This document shows positions 10,949-21,194 of a stretch of DNA of 30,970 nt, one piece after another. A program made the translations under genes and the position numbers. Source of the DNA: a virus; the IMG/VR virus record IMGVR_UViG_3300025128_000202, positions 1-30,970 of that record; one strand, written 5' to 3'. How positions within the stretch are numbered: the first letter of the stretch is position 1; every line of letters starts with the position of its first letter. The notes beneath the pieces are model-generated. The model made no database searches. It saw only the letters and a list, made by a program, of their open reading frames with translations, and was not told where the DNA came from.

Positions 10949-13635
10949 ACTAAGCCTGCAATGCCAGACTGTCTAGCCCTTGAACGTAGGGCAAGTTCTC
11001 TGTCCGCCGCTCTTGGCAGTATTGTGGGTGACATCGCAGGATCAAAAGCCGTTGCCATTCCAGTATCTGGCGCGTCCTCAAATAATGGCAAGTTCAATGT
11101 AGCAGGACTAGCACTATCAATTCGAGCGCCTAGATTGGGGTCTGGTTGTTGTTCCTGTATTAGCCTTAGCCTTTCATCTTCTGCGGCCCTTTCCCGTTCT
11201 ACTTGTTCCTGCAGGTCAATCGCCTGTTGCCTTGCTTCATCGCTTTCTTGCAGTAAGGCTGCAGCTGTCCCGCGTACTGATGCCTGACCCCAAAACGCAA
11301 TACGTTGATTTATATCAGAGGCAACGGTTCTCAACTCTTCAGCCTTGTTTGGATTTACAAGCGCTTCAGTAAGGAAGTCTTCATAAATGTCGGCAGTTTC
11401 TCGTTGCATTCTTTCGCCCGTTGAACCCAAAACGGCTCTTACTGGCGTTCGTATTTTGTTGGGCAACATTAAAAGTGGCTGTAACAGACTTACGTTGTGA
11501 CCTGCGTTTTGTGCCTCATCAAATATTTGTTGCCTTAATTTAGCCCACGGAACAGTAGCAGACTGTACTTGTGTTTGTAGCGACCTTACCGCTTGAAGAA
11601 TTTGTGTTACTTCAGAAAAATTAGCCAGTTCTTCTGGTTCAAATATCGCTTCATAGACTTGCGCTTGTTTTGCTAAAGACTCTCCCGTTTCTTCAAGCGC
11701 ATCCTGTCCTTGTACCCCAAGACGCGACAATAATTTGTTTGGTTGTCCAAGAGGGTTAGTGGTACTCATAACCACTTCGTCCCACTGCGTCGTTAGCCAG
11801 TCAGCTTTCATTGACTGCCAGAGCTGGGGGTCTTCAGATTGAATCACTCTTTTTAATTCTATTATTTCGTCGGGCTTAGCGTTGCCAGCAAACATGTTTT
11901 TCACAACCCTGACAGAATCTGGACCACCAACCTCCGCAGCTTTTGCCAAGTTTCTAACAATTTGCATTTGGGTAAAGTCCACAATTCCCATATCCGGGTT
12001 GTATATTTTATTTGCGTCAGCGTAGAGTGGGTTATGCGCTTTCAACCCATTATTTATGGCTTGCTTAATCTGTGGCACGATGGCGCTGAGACTTGGGTGC
12101 TTTTCTCCCATACCAGACGCTAAGGTCTCTGTCATGGCGCGTAGATCATTTTTAATGACGTTGTGTACGTCTTGAGTTGTGTTTAGTGGTTTATAGTTGG
12201 AAAACGCAATCTCTTCAGCGTCTGCCATGGTAATTGCTGGCCTTCCTGCTTGCCTATTTGCGGCGTTGGTTTCCCGTAAAATTTGTCTTGGACTAGGCCC
12301 GGTGCTTTTATCATAAAGCGCGTTTCTGATGTTTGTGAAATAAGTTCGCATGGTTGGATTTAAGTTAGGATCTTGCAACATGACGTTAATTCCCGGTAAC
12401 GGAGCGCCATCCATACTTGATCCCGGTATTGCCTCACCATTCAAAATATTGTCAATCATTCCAGCAACATCATCACTACCTGCCGCGTCAGCGGCGTAAG
12501 CTTTCTGATAAATTTCACCAGCTTCCCTAATGCGTTGTTGTTTGGCTTCTTCCAAATAATTGGTTGTAGCTTGCGCGATATTTTGGGTTGAATCTATATA
12601 TTCAGTTTGGCCAACTCTTGCTCCTCCTCGCATAATTGCTTGAGGGACATACTTGCCACTCAACAATTCATCAGCAAAGTCCCTAACCATTGTTTCAACA
12701 CGAGCCGCTCTGTCCATATAGAAACGGTGAAATTTTTGGGCAGATTCTTGCTGTTGCAAATAGCCTTGCACTTGTGAAGCTCTTCCAGCTCCAAATTGTG
12801 CCTCTGCTCTCGTTAGAGGAACGCCCCTTGCTTGTGCTAGTCTAATAATTTCATCGACATCTTCCCCACCCTCTTCCAGTATTTCTCTTAGAATGATCTT
12901 TCCTCTGGGACCGGGAAATTTATCAACCAGCCAGTGCATGCTAACTGGAAGCGTTTGCTTAATTCCTGCGCCCACTGTTCTCGCTGGAATACCAAAAGGG
13001 ACGGCTCCGAACCCAGCTGACCAAACAATGTCGTTGACCGCTGTTTCCATGTCACTTTCAGGTCCACCTAGACGCATAGAAAGGCCAGCTCTAAGCATAT
13101 TGCTTCCAGCCGTGGCAGCTGTTGAACCAGTTGCTCCTCCAGCTATCGCGCCACCCACCACTCCTGCTGGACCGAAAGGAATACCCAAAACAGCGCCCTT
13201 ACCCATGCCATACATTTGTCCTCCCACTTCGGCTGCAAAAGTAAATGCGGGTCCAACCAAACCAAAGACTTCGTCTTTATCTAGCCCAAAAGTGTCAATG
13301 ACGCTACCAAACTCTTTGTAAGATTTACCTCTATTTCCATACTTGCCAGAAATGTCGAAATAAGCGATGTCGCCATCTTCATCGATGTAATACCGAGAAA
13401 CCGGGTTTTCTGATTCTGGAAATCTTTTTTGTGCTAACCATTGAACGCGAGCAGATTCATCGTTACTCAAGCCAGCAAGAAAGGCATTGTATGCGCCGCT
13501 TTGCGATGAACTTTGTAGCTCAGCTTCTATTCTTGCAAATTCCTGCATAGCAGAGGCTTGACCAGCTGAATCGTCTGGAGCTTTAAACTGATAAATATTG
13601 TTACCAATTTGCTTTTGATAAGTTCTTTCAGCCAT
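10945..13635 (-). CDS. Large internal virion / DNA-ejection-type protein
   Basis: 896 aa. The N-terminal part (1-125) is globular. A Gly/Ala-rich hydrophobic stretch follows (about 140-180: GMGKGAVLGIPFGPAGVVGGAIAG and on), of the kind that can insert in membranes. The remainder is long, charged and helical with many Gln. The last 100 residues are low in hydrophobics. Size, composition and place at the end of the virion block fit an internal core or ejection protein of podovirus-type phages. No lysozyme or protease motif is visible. Confidence 0.6.
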   Translation of the reverse strand: MAERTYQKQIGNNIYQFKAPDDSAGQASAMQEFARIEAELQSSSQSGAYNAFLAGLSNDESARVQWLAQKRFPESENPVSRYYIDEDGDIAYFDISGKYGNRGKSYKEFGSVIDTFGLDKDEVFGLVGPAFTFAAEVGGQMYGMGKGAVLGIPFGPAGVVGGAIAGGATGSTAATAGSNMLRAGLSMRLGGPESDMETAVNDIVWSAGFGAVPFGIPARTVGAGIKQTLPVSMHWLVDKFPGPRGKIILREILEEGGEDVDEIIRLAQARGVPLTRAEAQFGAGRASQVQGYLQQQESAQKFHRFYMDRAARVETMVRDFADELLSGKYVPQAIMRGGARVGQTEYIDSTQNIAQATTNYLEEAKQQRIREAGEIYQKAYAADAAGSDDVAGMIDNILNGEAIPGSSMDGAPLPGINVMLQDPNLNPTMRTYFTNIRNALYDKSTGPSPRQILRETNAANRQAGRPAITMADAEEIAFSNYKPLNTTQDVHNVIKNDLRAMTETLASGMGEKHPSLSAIVPQIKQAINNGLKAHNPLYADANKIYNPDMGIVDFTQMQIVRNLAKAAEVGGPDSVRVVKNMFAGNAKPDEIIELKRVIQSEDPQLWQSMKADWLTTQWDEVVMSTTNPLGQPNKLLSRLGVQGQDALEETGESLAKQAQVYEAIFEPEELANFSEVTQILQAVRSLQTQVQSATVPWAKLRQQIFDEAQNAGHNVSLLQPLLMLPNKIRTPVRAVLGSTGERMQRETADIYEDFLTEALVNPNKAEELRTVASDINQRIAFWGQASVRGTAAALLQESDEARQQAIDLQEQVERERAAEDERLRLIQEQQPDPNLGARIDSASPATLNLPLFEDAPDTGMATAFDPAMSPTILPRAADRELALRSRARQSGIAGLV

Positions 13636-13637
13636 GA

Positions 13638-15191
13638 CTAGTTCAGGTTAATTACCGGCAATTCACCTGTAGAACCGCCAGCGGAAGATGTTTGTGAGTT
13701 AAGGTTGTTAACATATCCGTTGTGAAAAGTGGTGAACTCATCGATGCCACCAAACATATCGTCAGTGTCGATCTTTGCTTTCGCGGCTAGATCGTCGTCA
13801 GTTAAACCAACATAGCCTTCTATTCCCTCTGCCCTGTACAGCTCATATTGACTAATCAATTGAGCTTGATAATTGCTTTTAGCCGAACCTCTGTTATCCA
13901 CGATTCTTTCGTTTGCAAACCCGGACTCAGCAAGTTCTGCTCTTACCTCTGGCGTAAAAATCATAGAGTTAAGATTGTCGTCTGCGCCCCATTCGTTCTT
14001 GAATTTTTGCAATTCATATTGAGCGTCAGCACCAGTTATCTCTTCTTCCATGAAACGATTATAAAGTTCTCTATATTTGTTCATATAGGCTTCCGAATAA
14101 TTCATTGCAACTTGGTTAGCCCTTTTGCTTGTAATTAAAATAAAATTATTTGCTTCTTTCTCGTTAGCTATGCTTGCAACTGATTGCTGGAAAACGTCCA
14201 ATTCTTTGTTTGAAATCGCGCCCTTATATGGGCCTACAATCTCCAACACAAAACCCATTTGTGTATTTTTTAACGCCTGCCTTGCGCTAATATTTCTGTC
14301 GGAAATATAATCACCAACAATTGGCACATCATTCAAATACTCTTTTACTGCACCAACAAGTGCCGCGCCTCTACCAAATTCATCAGGGTCTATTTGATCT
14401 TGCAGGAAACTAAACTTAGCCAAGCTTTGGTTGTTGATGATTGCAGCTTCAGACTTTAGGCCAGCTTCATGCACATCGTTACTAAGTTGCCCCCAAGTTT
14501 TTTCTTCTACCGCTTTGCCTATTGTGCCAGTCATATCCATAATAGTGGAAGGCGGTTTTGGATCAGCTATAAGTTCATACCCCATCTCTGAATATCTTTG
14601 TTGGGTTATGTAGTCGTTACTACCAATGATTTTTATGGCTGTTATCTTTTTAGTATCTGGATCTATTTTAGCATATCGAATAGCGCTACCCATTTTGTCT
14701 GGGTCTCGCAACACCTGCTGCGACAGCAATTGTTGATAAAGCTTTTCTCCAGCTTGCACATCTTGTATTGCCAACGTGCCAGCCTGCATTATCATGCTTT
14801 GCATTTGGTCGAAATCTGCCTGTTTTCTCGCCCGTGCGTAGTCACTAAAATCATTAAATCCAGCCGCCAGACCAAATCCAATAGAAGGCGGAGCGCCACT
14901 TTGTGCTTGTGCTGTGAGTCCTTTTGATAAAGACGAAGCCAGATCATAGATGCTTGGTCTAGGCGCATCCTGCGTCAGTGGTTTGAGAATGTTCAAATAT
15001 CGATTATAAGATGCGTCAAAGTCAGGAACCAATGAAGGTTTGGCCTCTTCAAGCATCGCTAATCTTTGTCTGACCAAATCCATTTCTGGATCAGCGACGC
15101 TCGTATTTATTTCATTCTCTTCTTCAGGGTCCGAAAATAAATCGACATCGTTGAGATCTTCAAGTCCTATCTGTGGTATACCAATAGCCAT
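13638..15191 (-). CDS. Helical virion protein, probably internal/ejection
   Basis: 517 aa, mainly helical and acidic, with Gln/Ala-rich segments (GTLAIQDVQAGEKLYQQLLS) and a segment YDLASSLSKGLTAQAQSG typical of long ejection proteins. No catalytic motif. It sits directly between two other large virion genes with only 2-6 nt spacing, so all are co-translated. Assignment rests on position, size and composition. Start ATG 15191 has only a weak ribosome-binding site. Confidence 0.6.
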   Translation of the reverse strand: MAIGIPQIGLEDLNDVDLFSDPEEENEINTSVADPEMDLVRQRLAMLEEAKPSLVPDFDASYNRYLNILKPLTQDAPRPSIYDLASSLSKGLTAQAQSGAPPSIGFGLAAGFNDFSDYARARKQADFDQMQSMIMQAGTLAIQDVQAGEKLYQQLLSQQVLRDPDKMGSAIRYAKIDPDTKKITAIKIIGSNDYITQQRYSEMGYELIADPKPPSTIMDMTGTIGKAVEEKTWGQLSNDVHEAGLKSEAAIINNQSLAKFSFLQDQIDPDEFGRGAALVGAVKEYLNDVPIVGDYISDRNISARQALKNTQMGFVLEIVGPYKGAISNKELDVFQQSVASIANEKEANNFILITSKRANQVAMNYSEAYMNKYRELYNRFMEEEITGADAQYELQKFKNEWGADDNLNSMIFTPEVRAELAESGFANERIVDNRGSAKSNYQAQLISQYELYRAEGIEGYVGLTDDDLAAKAKIDTDDMFGGIDEFTTFHNGYVNNLNSQTSSAGGSTGELPVINLN

Positions 15192-15197
15192 AAAGAA

Positions 15198-16913
15198 TTA
15201 CACGGGGCTGCCGACTCCTGTCTGATAAGGGTATCTACCCGGATTCATGAAATTTCCAATCGAGCCAAATGCACCCAAGCCTGTTGCCAGACCTGCCTGC
15301 AACGGACTAGGCGCTGGTGTGAATTGTTGTTGCGTCTGTTGTCTGCCAGCTGTCTGTGCAGCCGTTCCAATAAACGGTAACAAGGCTTGATACTGCTGTA
15401 GCGGAGCTTGTTGCGCTTGTAGAGCGTTAGCTCGTTGTGCGTTTAACATCTGTTGCTGTAGAGCTTGTTGTTGCCCACCTAAGCCAGAAAGCATGTTAAC
15501 GCCTGCCATGCCTGCTTGTTGCGCCTGTCCGCCAAGACCTTGCATAAATCCGCCTAACCCTTGCTGAGCTTGGAATCTTTGCTGGCCGATCTGACTTTCT
15601 AGTCCTCCCATTTGACCGTATGCGCCAGAAAGAGTTTGTCCTGCTCCTAATGCAGCCTGACCCGCTCCTGCTTGCGCCTGTTGACCTGTCTGGCCATAAC
15701 CAACCAACGCTTGGCCTAACCCGGTTCCAGCGCCATAGCGCTGGCCTGCTGTCTGTCCAAGGCCACTAGCGAGTTGTTGCTGTGAACCAAATCGTTGGCC
15801 AGCCAATCCAGCCAAACCACTGGCAGCGGTTCTTGCGGCTTGCTGTCGTCTTGCAAACTCACCCATACCCGCTCTCTGAGCCTCAGAAAAGCCTCTGGAT
15901 CGAATTCCTGCTAATTCCTTAGCCAAACCCCTACCAAGAGCTTCTGTGCGCTCATCTGCGCTTAAACGCGCTCTGGAGCCAAATGCTGACTCTCCACCAG
16001 CCCTAATATTTCTGGCAGTATCTGCAATGTCAGCTATATTTGCCTGCTCTACGGCATCCTCTACGGTTTGTTGGACCACCCTGTCTTCGTAAGGATCGAA
16101 AAACTGCTTGGTTAAATCTTGGTCATAAGCGCCAGTTGTGCCTCTGAGCATCTCTTCTGACTCGCTTAACCTACCACCAAGACCTGCTGTTGCGCCTCGA
16201 CGAATGCCTTCAGTTTCGCCTAAACGTCCATACAGTCCTTCTGTTGCGCCTCTTGCCAAACCTCGTCCTTCCCCAAGAGAGCCAAGTAAACCCTCTAGAC
16301 CAGATTCGCGTAATCTTTTTTCTTCGGCAACGCCTAATTGTGTTGCGTCTAATCCTCTTAATCCGTAATCTCTTGCAGCCGTTTGGCCTGCACCTAGCTG
16401 ACCAATTCCAGTCTTGTAAGCTTGTTCTGCTGCACTTAAATATCTATCTTGTACGCCCGTTAAATCACGTGCTTGCTGTTGAGCTGCTAACTGATCAGCA
16501 GTCATGCCTGCAACTTCTTGCGGAACAATGACTGGCCTACCTTCCTCGTCAAAAAATGTTTTTTCAGCAGCTCTCATCGCGCCGGGTATAAAGCCACCCT
16601 GTCCGCCCAGACCAAACAATAGTTGTTGCAGTGCAGGATCTCTCGAAACCGTGCTGGTTTGAGCTTGCGACATGTATGGCGCTTCACCCGCAGTTTGTTC
16701 AGCCTCAACAGTTGGAGCAGGCAATGCGCCAATTCCAGCTTGTTGTTGTCGATAATTTCTTAGGTCGTCAAGGCTAATGCCGTAATAATCGGCTTCTTGC
16801 TGATCCATTTCATCTGGTGTTAGAACGGGGCCAAAGCCACCACCATAGCCACTATCCATGTAGTAAGGATCGTAATCGAAACCGCCATAGGGATTCTTTG
16901 TCGCAACGGTCAT
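15198..16913 (-). CDS. Gln/Ala/Gly-rich virion protein with short repeats
   Basis: 571 aa. Residues about 180-260 contain a degenerate repeat of R-G-A-T-x-G-L-x-G-R-L-x-E (three copies), and residues 330-520 are dominated by Gln, Ala and Gly (GLAGLAGQRFGSQQQLASGL). Low-complexity alpha-helical proteins like this are common in the tail/ejection part of marine phage genomes. GGAG 10 nt before ATG 16913 supports the start. Function not known; internal virion or ejection apparatus is likely from context. Confidence 0.6.
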   Translation of the reverse strand: MTVATKNPYGGFDYDPYYMDSGYGGGFGPVLTPDEMDQQEADYYGISLDDLRNYRQQQAGIGALPAPTVEAEQTAGEAPYMSQAQTSTVSRDPALQQLLFGLGGQGGFIPGAMRAAEKTFFDEEGRPVIVPQEVAGMTADQLAAQQQARDLTGVQDRYLSAAEQAYKTGIGQLGAGQTAARDYGLRGLDATQLGVAEEKRLRESGLEGLLGSLGEGRGLARGATEGLYGRLGETEGIRRGATAGLGGRLSESEEMLRGTTGAYDQDLTKQFFDPYEDRVVQQTVEDAVEQANIADIADTARNIRAGGESAFGSRARLSADERTEALGRGLAKELAGIRSRGFSEAQRAGMGEFARRQQAARTAASGLAGLAGQRFGSQQQLASGLGQTAGQRYGAGTGLGQALVGYGQTGQQAQAGAGQAALGAGQTLSGAYGQMGGLESQIGQQRFQAQQGLGGFMQGLGGQAQQAGMAGVNMLSGLGGQQQALQQQMLNAQRANALQAQQAPLQQYQALLPFIGTAAQTAGRQQTQQQFTPAPSPLQAGLATGLGAFGSIGNFMNPGRYPYQTGVGSPV

Positions 16914-16940
16914 GTTGGAATCACTCCAAAGCAGTAAGGA

Positions 16941-18947
16941 TTAGCTGGTAGCATTAGCGTATCTCCCGAAGACGTCCATCATTTGGTACATAAGTTGTGT
17001 GCCACGCTCTCTATCCTCAGATGCGGAAGGTACTAGCGTGAGAATTCCGTTTGGTTCTTCGTTAAGATCAAAAGATCCAGCGCCTCTAACCGCCTGCCCA
17101 GTCATAACAAACTCGCCATCGCTTAACATAGCGGGTATGTCATCTGAGGTTTCAGTTCCGGGTCCGTTTATGTAGCCGTTCATTTCCTGAAAGTCTTCCA
17201 TAGCGACATCGCCGCCGTTAGCGTATGCCATTGGGTAAATTGGCTGCATAGCTCCGCCCATAGAGGCGTTCTGTACATATTGAGATGTGACCGCTTCTTT
17301 TCTAGGACCAGCCTGTCCACCACTTAGTGTAGGAAATCTAGGCTGTAAACCAAACTCAACAGGGTTTGGTGCGTCTCTACCCATTCGTCGGGCTATCTCA
17401 GCTTCAATGTTGTATCGTCCGCCTGCGTCCATCGTGGTCAATGGAGTCATCGGGACGCCCTTGTCTTTTTTCGCTTCATCCATGGCAAGCTTGCCGAGCA
17501 TATAAGCTGGCACTCCAGCCATAGCAAGACTGCCAAGGCCACCACCGCCACCGCCACCGCCAAGGCCAAGCAAATTGCTTAAAAAGCCTCCGCTTTGTTG
17601 AACAGGGTTGCCCTGTGCATCGTACAATTGTTGTCGTGGAGCGCCGCCAAAAAAGTCACCTACTCTTCCGAAATTACCAACGCCATCTCTACCACCACCA
17701 GTAAAAAGACCGCCACCTTGCTGTTGGCTTCCTATAAGCGCATTTGCTTGTTGTTCTAATTGGAATTGTAAATCTGTATTACCAGCTTGACCAGCAGCGG
17801 CGGCTTGTTGCTGGAGTTCCGCTATATCCTGTTGTACGGCCTGTTGTCCAAGGAAAGCATCACTACCTCGCGGCGCTCCCATCATATAGCCGCCAGCTTT
17901 TTGCAAGTTACCCAAAAGACCTACGTCATCCACGCCCTTCGTGAGAAATTCTTTCGCCGTGCCAAAAAATCCTTCTCCCGGCAGACTGCCAAGGCCAGCT
18001 CTTAATGAGCTAAGTTTTGCGCCAAATCCTTGACCCGCAAATTTTGAAGCCGAACCTGCAGCGGTTCCAGATAAACTGCCTATACCGCCTAGAGCCTTAC
18101 CTACGCCGTATCCGCTCAAGCCGCCAGTAATAGCTCCTTTTAATCCTTTGCCTGCCGCAAGATTAGTAGCAGCGCCAATAGCGCCAGCAACAAGCGGACC
18201 AACACCGGGGATAAAATTAGCCAATGGCCCAGCAATGGGTGCAATTTTCTTTGCTATTTTTTTAAGAGACTTGCCGAGTTTTTTAAAGAAGCCGAACTCT
18301 TCGAGGCCAGTCATTTCATTCAAACTTGCAATACCTACGCCTGCAATAGCTTGCGCTGGGTCTATACCAGATTCTTTGAATTTTTGCTCAATTAATCCCT
18401 CTAGTTCAGGATCATCTAAAAACTCAGGGGGCAAAACAACCTCACCGGGCGCTAAGTGAGCTAACAACGTGTCTTCACCAGTGCCTGCTTGTTGTACAGC
18501 GAGAGCTTCTTTAGCTAACGGTGCGTTTGCTCCCAGAACCATTCGGCTCAAAGTTTGTTGTAGGTGAGATTTTTCATCGGGGTCAGTGCTTTGATTGATT
18601 TGTTGCATCAAAGCTTCTATACGTGCGCCTAAGTCATCTTCGCCAGTGCCTTGCATCATCATAAGTTCTTGATCTGATGTAGCGCCTTTATTCATGCTTT
18701 CAGGAGCAACATTCATATTCATTCTTTCTGGCAAAATAGGAGCGGTGAAATTTTCAGGAGCAACATTCATATTCATGCCTTCCGCATCTATAGGAGCGGT
18801 GAAATTTTCAGGCGCAACATTCATATTCATGCGAGACCTTGTGCCTCCTATTCCAGCGCCAAATGCCGAACCAAGCACAGGACCAAACGAGCCAGCAGAT
18901 TGTGCAATTTGATCTAAAAGTTTTGGTGATATTGTGTTCTCTGCCAT
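16941..18947 (-). CDS. Large Gly-rich virion protein with N-terminal tandem repeat
   Basis: 668 aa from ATG 18947 (four nt after the upstream stop); a GTG frame extends nine codons further but overlaps the upstream gene. A tandem 18-residue repeat (MNMNVAPENFTAPI...) lies near residues 40-90. A middle LLAHLAPGEVVLPPEFL, a basic helix FFKKLGKSLKKIAKKI and a hydrophobic Gly/Ala stretch follow. Near the C-terminus is GYINGPGTETSDDIPAMLSDGEFV, a motif I recall from marine phage structural proteins. The amphipathic plus hydrophobic segments suggest membrane contact during DNA ejection. Confidence 0.6.
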   Translation of the reverse strand: MAENTISPKLLDQIAQSAGSFGPVLGSAFGAGIGGTRSRMNMNVAPENFTAPIDAEGMNMNVAPENFTAPILPERMNMNVAPESMNKGATSDQELMMMQGTGEDDLGARIEALMQQINQSTDPDEKSHLQQTLSRMVLGANAPLAKEALAVQQAGTGEDTLLAHLAPGEVVLPPEFLDDPELEGLIEQKFKESGIDPAQAIAGVGIASLNEMTGLEEFGFFKKLGKSLKKIAKKIAPIAGPLANFIPGVGPLVAGAIGAATNLAAGKGLKGAITGGLSGYGVGKALGGIGSLSGTAAGSASKFAGQGFGAKLSSLRAGLGSLPGEGFFGTAKEFLTKGVDDVGLLGNLQKAGGYMMGAPRGSDAFLGQQAVQQDIAELQQQAAAAGQAGNTDLQFQLEQQANALIGSQQQGGGLFTGGGRDGVGNFGRVGDFFGGAPRQQLYDAQGNPVQQSGGFLSNLLGLGGGGGGGGLGSLAMAGVPAYMLGKLAMDEAKKDKGVPMTPLTTMDAGGRYNIEAEIARRMGRDAPNPVEFGLQPRFPTLSGGQAGPRKEAVTSQYVQNASMGGAMQPIYPMAYANGGDVAMEDFQEMNGYINGPGTETSDDIPAMLSDGEFVMTGQAVRGAGSFDLNEEPNGILTLVPSASEDRERGTQLMYQMMDVFGRYANATS
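18697..18830 (-). repeat. 54-bp tandem repeat, about 2.5 copies
   Basis: Units at 18777-18830 and 18723-18776, with a partial copy down to about 18697, encode MNMNVAPENFTAPI plus a variable four residues. In frame and nearly identical at DNA level, pointing to recent expansion. Confidence 0.75.
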
Positions 18948-18951
18948 GTTA

Positions 18952-19263
18952 TTAACTAATCGTGACCGTGACACTGCCCACGCTTAAAGTTCCTCCCAAT
19001 CCTGTTACATAAGTTTTATGCTCATATAAATTCCTAAATTCCGTGCCATCAAACGCTTGATGCACTTCCACGGTGCTGTTAAATATTATAGCACCAGTAG
19101 CAAATTGTAATGTAGAAATTTCGTCAGCGTTAAAAACTGGCGTTTTGTCTACGTCCTTTGCGCCAAGATTAATTTCTAGAACTCTAACAAGACGATTAAA
19201 AGTGTCGCCCGTAACTACTTCTTCATTCGTTATCGGTAGTCGCGTTTCTAGTATTTTTGACAT
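18952..19263 (-). CDS. Small virion protein, probable tail component
   Basis: 103 aa. Starts MSKILETRLPITNEEVVTG. Its C-terminal strand-rich segment ends GTLSVGSVTVTIS, and the protein from 23298 ends in the similar EVTITIS, a shared beta-strand ending. Immediately after the 19264 gene (stop and start adjacent). I know no family name; position in the tail block suggests a structural role. Confidence 0.6.
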   Translation of the reverse strand: MSKILETRLPITNEEVVTGDTFNRLVRVLEINLGAKDVDKTPVFNADEISTLQFATGAIIFNSTVEVHQAFDGTEFRNLYEHKTYVTGLGGTLSVGSVTVTIS

Positions 19264-21165
19264 CTATCCTCTTCGCCCAGAGGGTTGTATATCTAATCGC
19301 GTATTTCCCACCCTCCATTTATAATCTTTTTTGTTGGCCTCAATAGAATTGTCATCATCACTTTCAAAACGCAATACAACCTGTCTTGTTCTTGTTCGCA
19401 GATTCTTAAACGATGTAGCATTTGTAATTTGATTTGTCGAGTCTGTGGTAAGAGTCTCTGCGTTGTAATTTCTGCGTTTTACTACCACATTTACAGCTGG
19501 CGTGACAGATACTTCAGATGATGTAGAAAACTTGACATCTGGTATAAGCTTTTTGACAAACATAAAATTTTCGCCATCAGATAAATCAATGTCAGCGCTT
19601 TCTATAAATACGTTGTCCATTGAGTCAGAGTCATTATTAAATCCGGTTTCGTGGAAATAAGCATACCCTGCAGCTGATGTTCCGCCCGTAGCAATTGGTT
19701 TGTCTTCGATGCCAGCATCTAACCAGCTATATCTTACTAGAGAGCCAATACTCCAAGTTTGATCTTCATAATTATAAATAACGTAACGAGATATTTCGTC
19801 AGTGTCATCTTCTGACGACACGTACCAAAACCAAACTTCTGAATGCTCCGCGTTTAACGAAGCAAAGCATTTGAATGCTTGCGTCAAATTGATGTCAGAA
19901 AAAACGTAATCCTGAACGGAGCATGGCATTCTTTTGACTGAGCCATTGTAGTAATAAAAACCATTCTTACTCATAAAGAACACGCCAACAGGACTATTCA
20001 CACATGCATTCGGCGCGATAAGTCCAGCGCCCTCATTAATTAAATTCAACGCAAATGTTAAGGGAGGACCAATAAACGTCATCGAGTAAAGACTAGTGTC
20101 TGTCCAAATCAAAACTTCTTGTCTAGATTTTAATCCACCAACAATGTGAGATCCTGCGGAGAGCCTAACTGAACCAGCAGTGTTTGTTGTTGTTGGGTTG
20201 AAGTCCAATTCATTTTCGGTGTCCGAAAAAGCCACTAGCATAGGATCAATAGCACCAGACCTACTTCCGCTATCTAAAGGATCAGCCCCCAACACTATTA
20301 GATGCCTGTCCACTTCGCTCGTAATCACTTGTAAACCGAGCGTTGGCACTTTGCTTGCACCTGAGATGCCCTGTAGCTCCAAAGCTCTAACGGACGTTCC
20401 GTTATTCTCTACCCAACGATAAATGCCACCGCCTCTTGGGTTGATTATTAAATTTTCACCAAAGTTGTCGTGAGTCCACAATCTTAGTTGTCCGCTTGCT
20501 GTAATAGCAGACGACGAGCCAAACGTGCCTGCCCCCCAAGTTCCCACTCCCCAGCCAGTGCTTGGAACATAAATGTCCAGCCCGGAATTGATTTGATATG
20601 CGCCTACGGTTGAACCGCCTGAGTTTCCTGAGTCACTTGCGTTAGCTGTAACTTCTGACCCGCTAGTATCTTTGGCCGTGACCGTATAAGTATTTGTCCC
20701 GGTTACAAGAAGTATTTCATATTCTTGGTTAATAACCGCAGCAGTGATTAGTCCACCTAATGTGGCTGCGGCAGAAAAGGTGACGAAGTCTCCGGTGCTG
20801 GCCCCGTGCGCCGCATCAGTTACCGTTAGTGTCGTAGAACCATTAGTTGCGCTAAACGTGACATCGCCAGCGCTTGTTGTTGCTCGTATGGGAGTAATAT
20901 CGTTGTATGTCTCGCCCTCTTCGACATAATATTTGACGGTTGTGCCAAGACCTAAATAACGAGTTCCGCCTAAAGATATCCAGCTGTGCAATCCTCTTGC
21001 AGAGCCTAAGTATGAACTGGTTGAAAGCTTCTGCCAGCCTCCAATTTTTTCTGGTCGGCCTTTTCTGAAGCGAATAAGGTTTGCGTCTACCCATCCGTTT
21101 TCGTTCGAGTAGTCTGTTTCCTCTTTATTTATTCCCGGTTTAAAATTTAACGTCGTAAGTGGCAT
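19264..21165 (-). CDS. Tail/stabilisation protein of P22 gp10-like type
   Basis: 633 aa. The N-terminus (LNFKPGINKEETDYSNENGW, then VDANLIRFRKGRPEKIGGWQ) is the hallmark of a family annotated as DNA-stabilisation or tail-hub proteins in podovirus-type phages. The middle has Ser/Thr/Gly-rich beta sequence (about 110-200), followed by blade-like repeated strands (YRWVENNG..., LIVLGAD, SLYSMTFIG). In P22 the homologous position is the tail plug closing the portal channel. Family assignment is from memory of the N-terminal motif. Confidence 0.6.
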   Translation of the reverse strand: MPLTTLNFKPGINKEETDYSNENGWVDANLIRFRKGRPEKIGGWQKLSTSSYLGSARGLHSWISLGGTRYLGLGTTVKYYVEEGETYNDITPIRATTSAGDVTFSATNGSTTLTVTDAAHGASTGDFVTFSAAATLGGLITAAVINQEYEILLVTGTNTYTVTAKDTSGSEVTANASDSGNSGGSTVGAYQINSGLDIYVPSTGWGVGTWGAGTFGSSSAITASGQLRLWTHDNFGENLIINPRGGGIYRWVENNGTSVRALELQGISGASKVPTLGLQVITSEVDRHLIVLGADPLDSGSRSGAIDPMLVAFSDTENELDFNPTTTNTAGSVRLSAGSHIVGGLKSRQEVLIWTDTSLYSMTFIGPPLTFALNLINEGAGLIAPNACVNSPVGVFFMSKNGFYYYNGSVKRMPCSVQDYVFSDINLTQAFKCFASLNAEHSEVWFWYVSSEDDTDEISRYVIYNYEDQTWSIGSLVRYSWLDAGIEDKPIATGGTSAAGYAYFHETGFNNDSDSMDNVFIESADIDLSDGENFMFVKKLIPDVKFSTSSEVSVTPAVNVVVKRRNYNAETLTTDSTNQITNATSFKNLRTRTRQVVLRFESDDDNSIEANKKDYKWRVGNTRLDIQPSGRRG

Positions 21166-21194
21166 AGTAAAAGTCTACCACAAAAGTTTTAGTT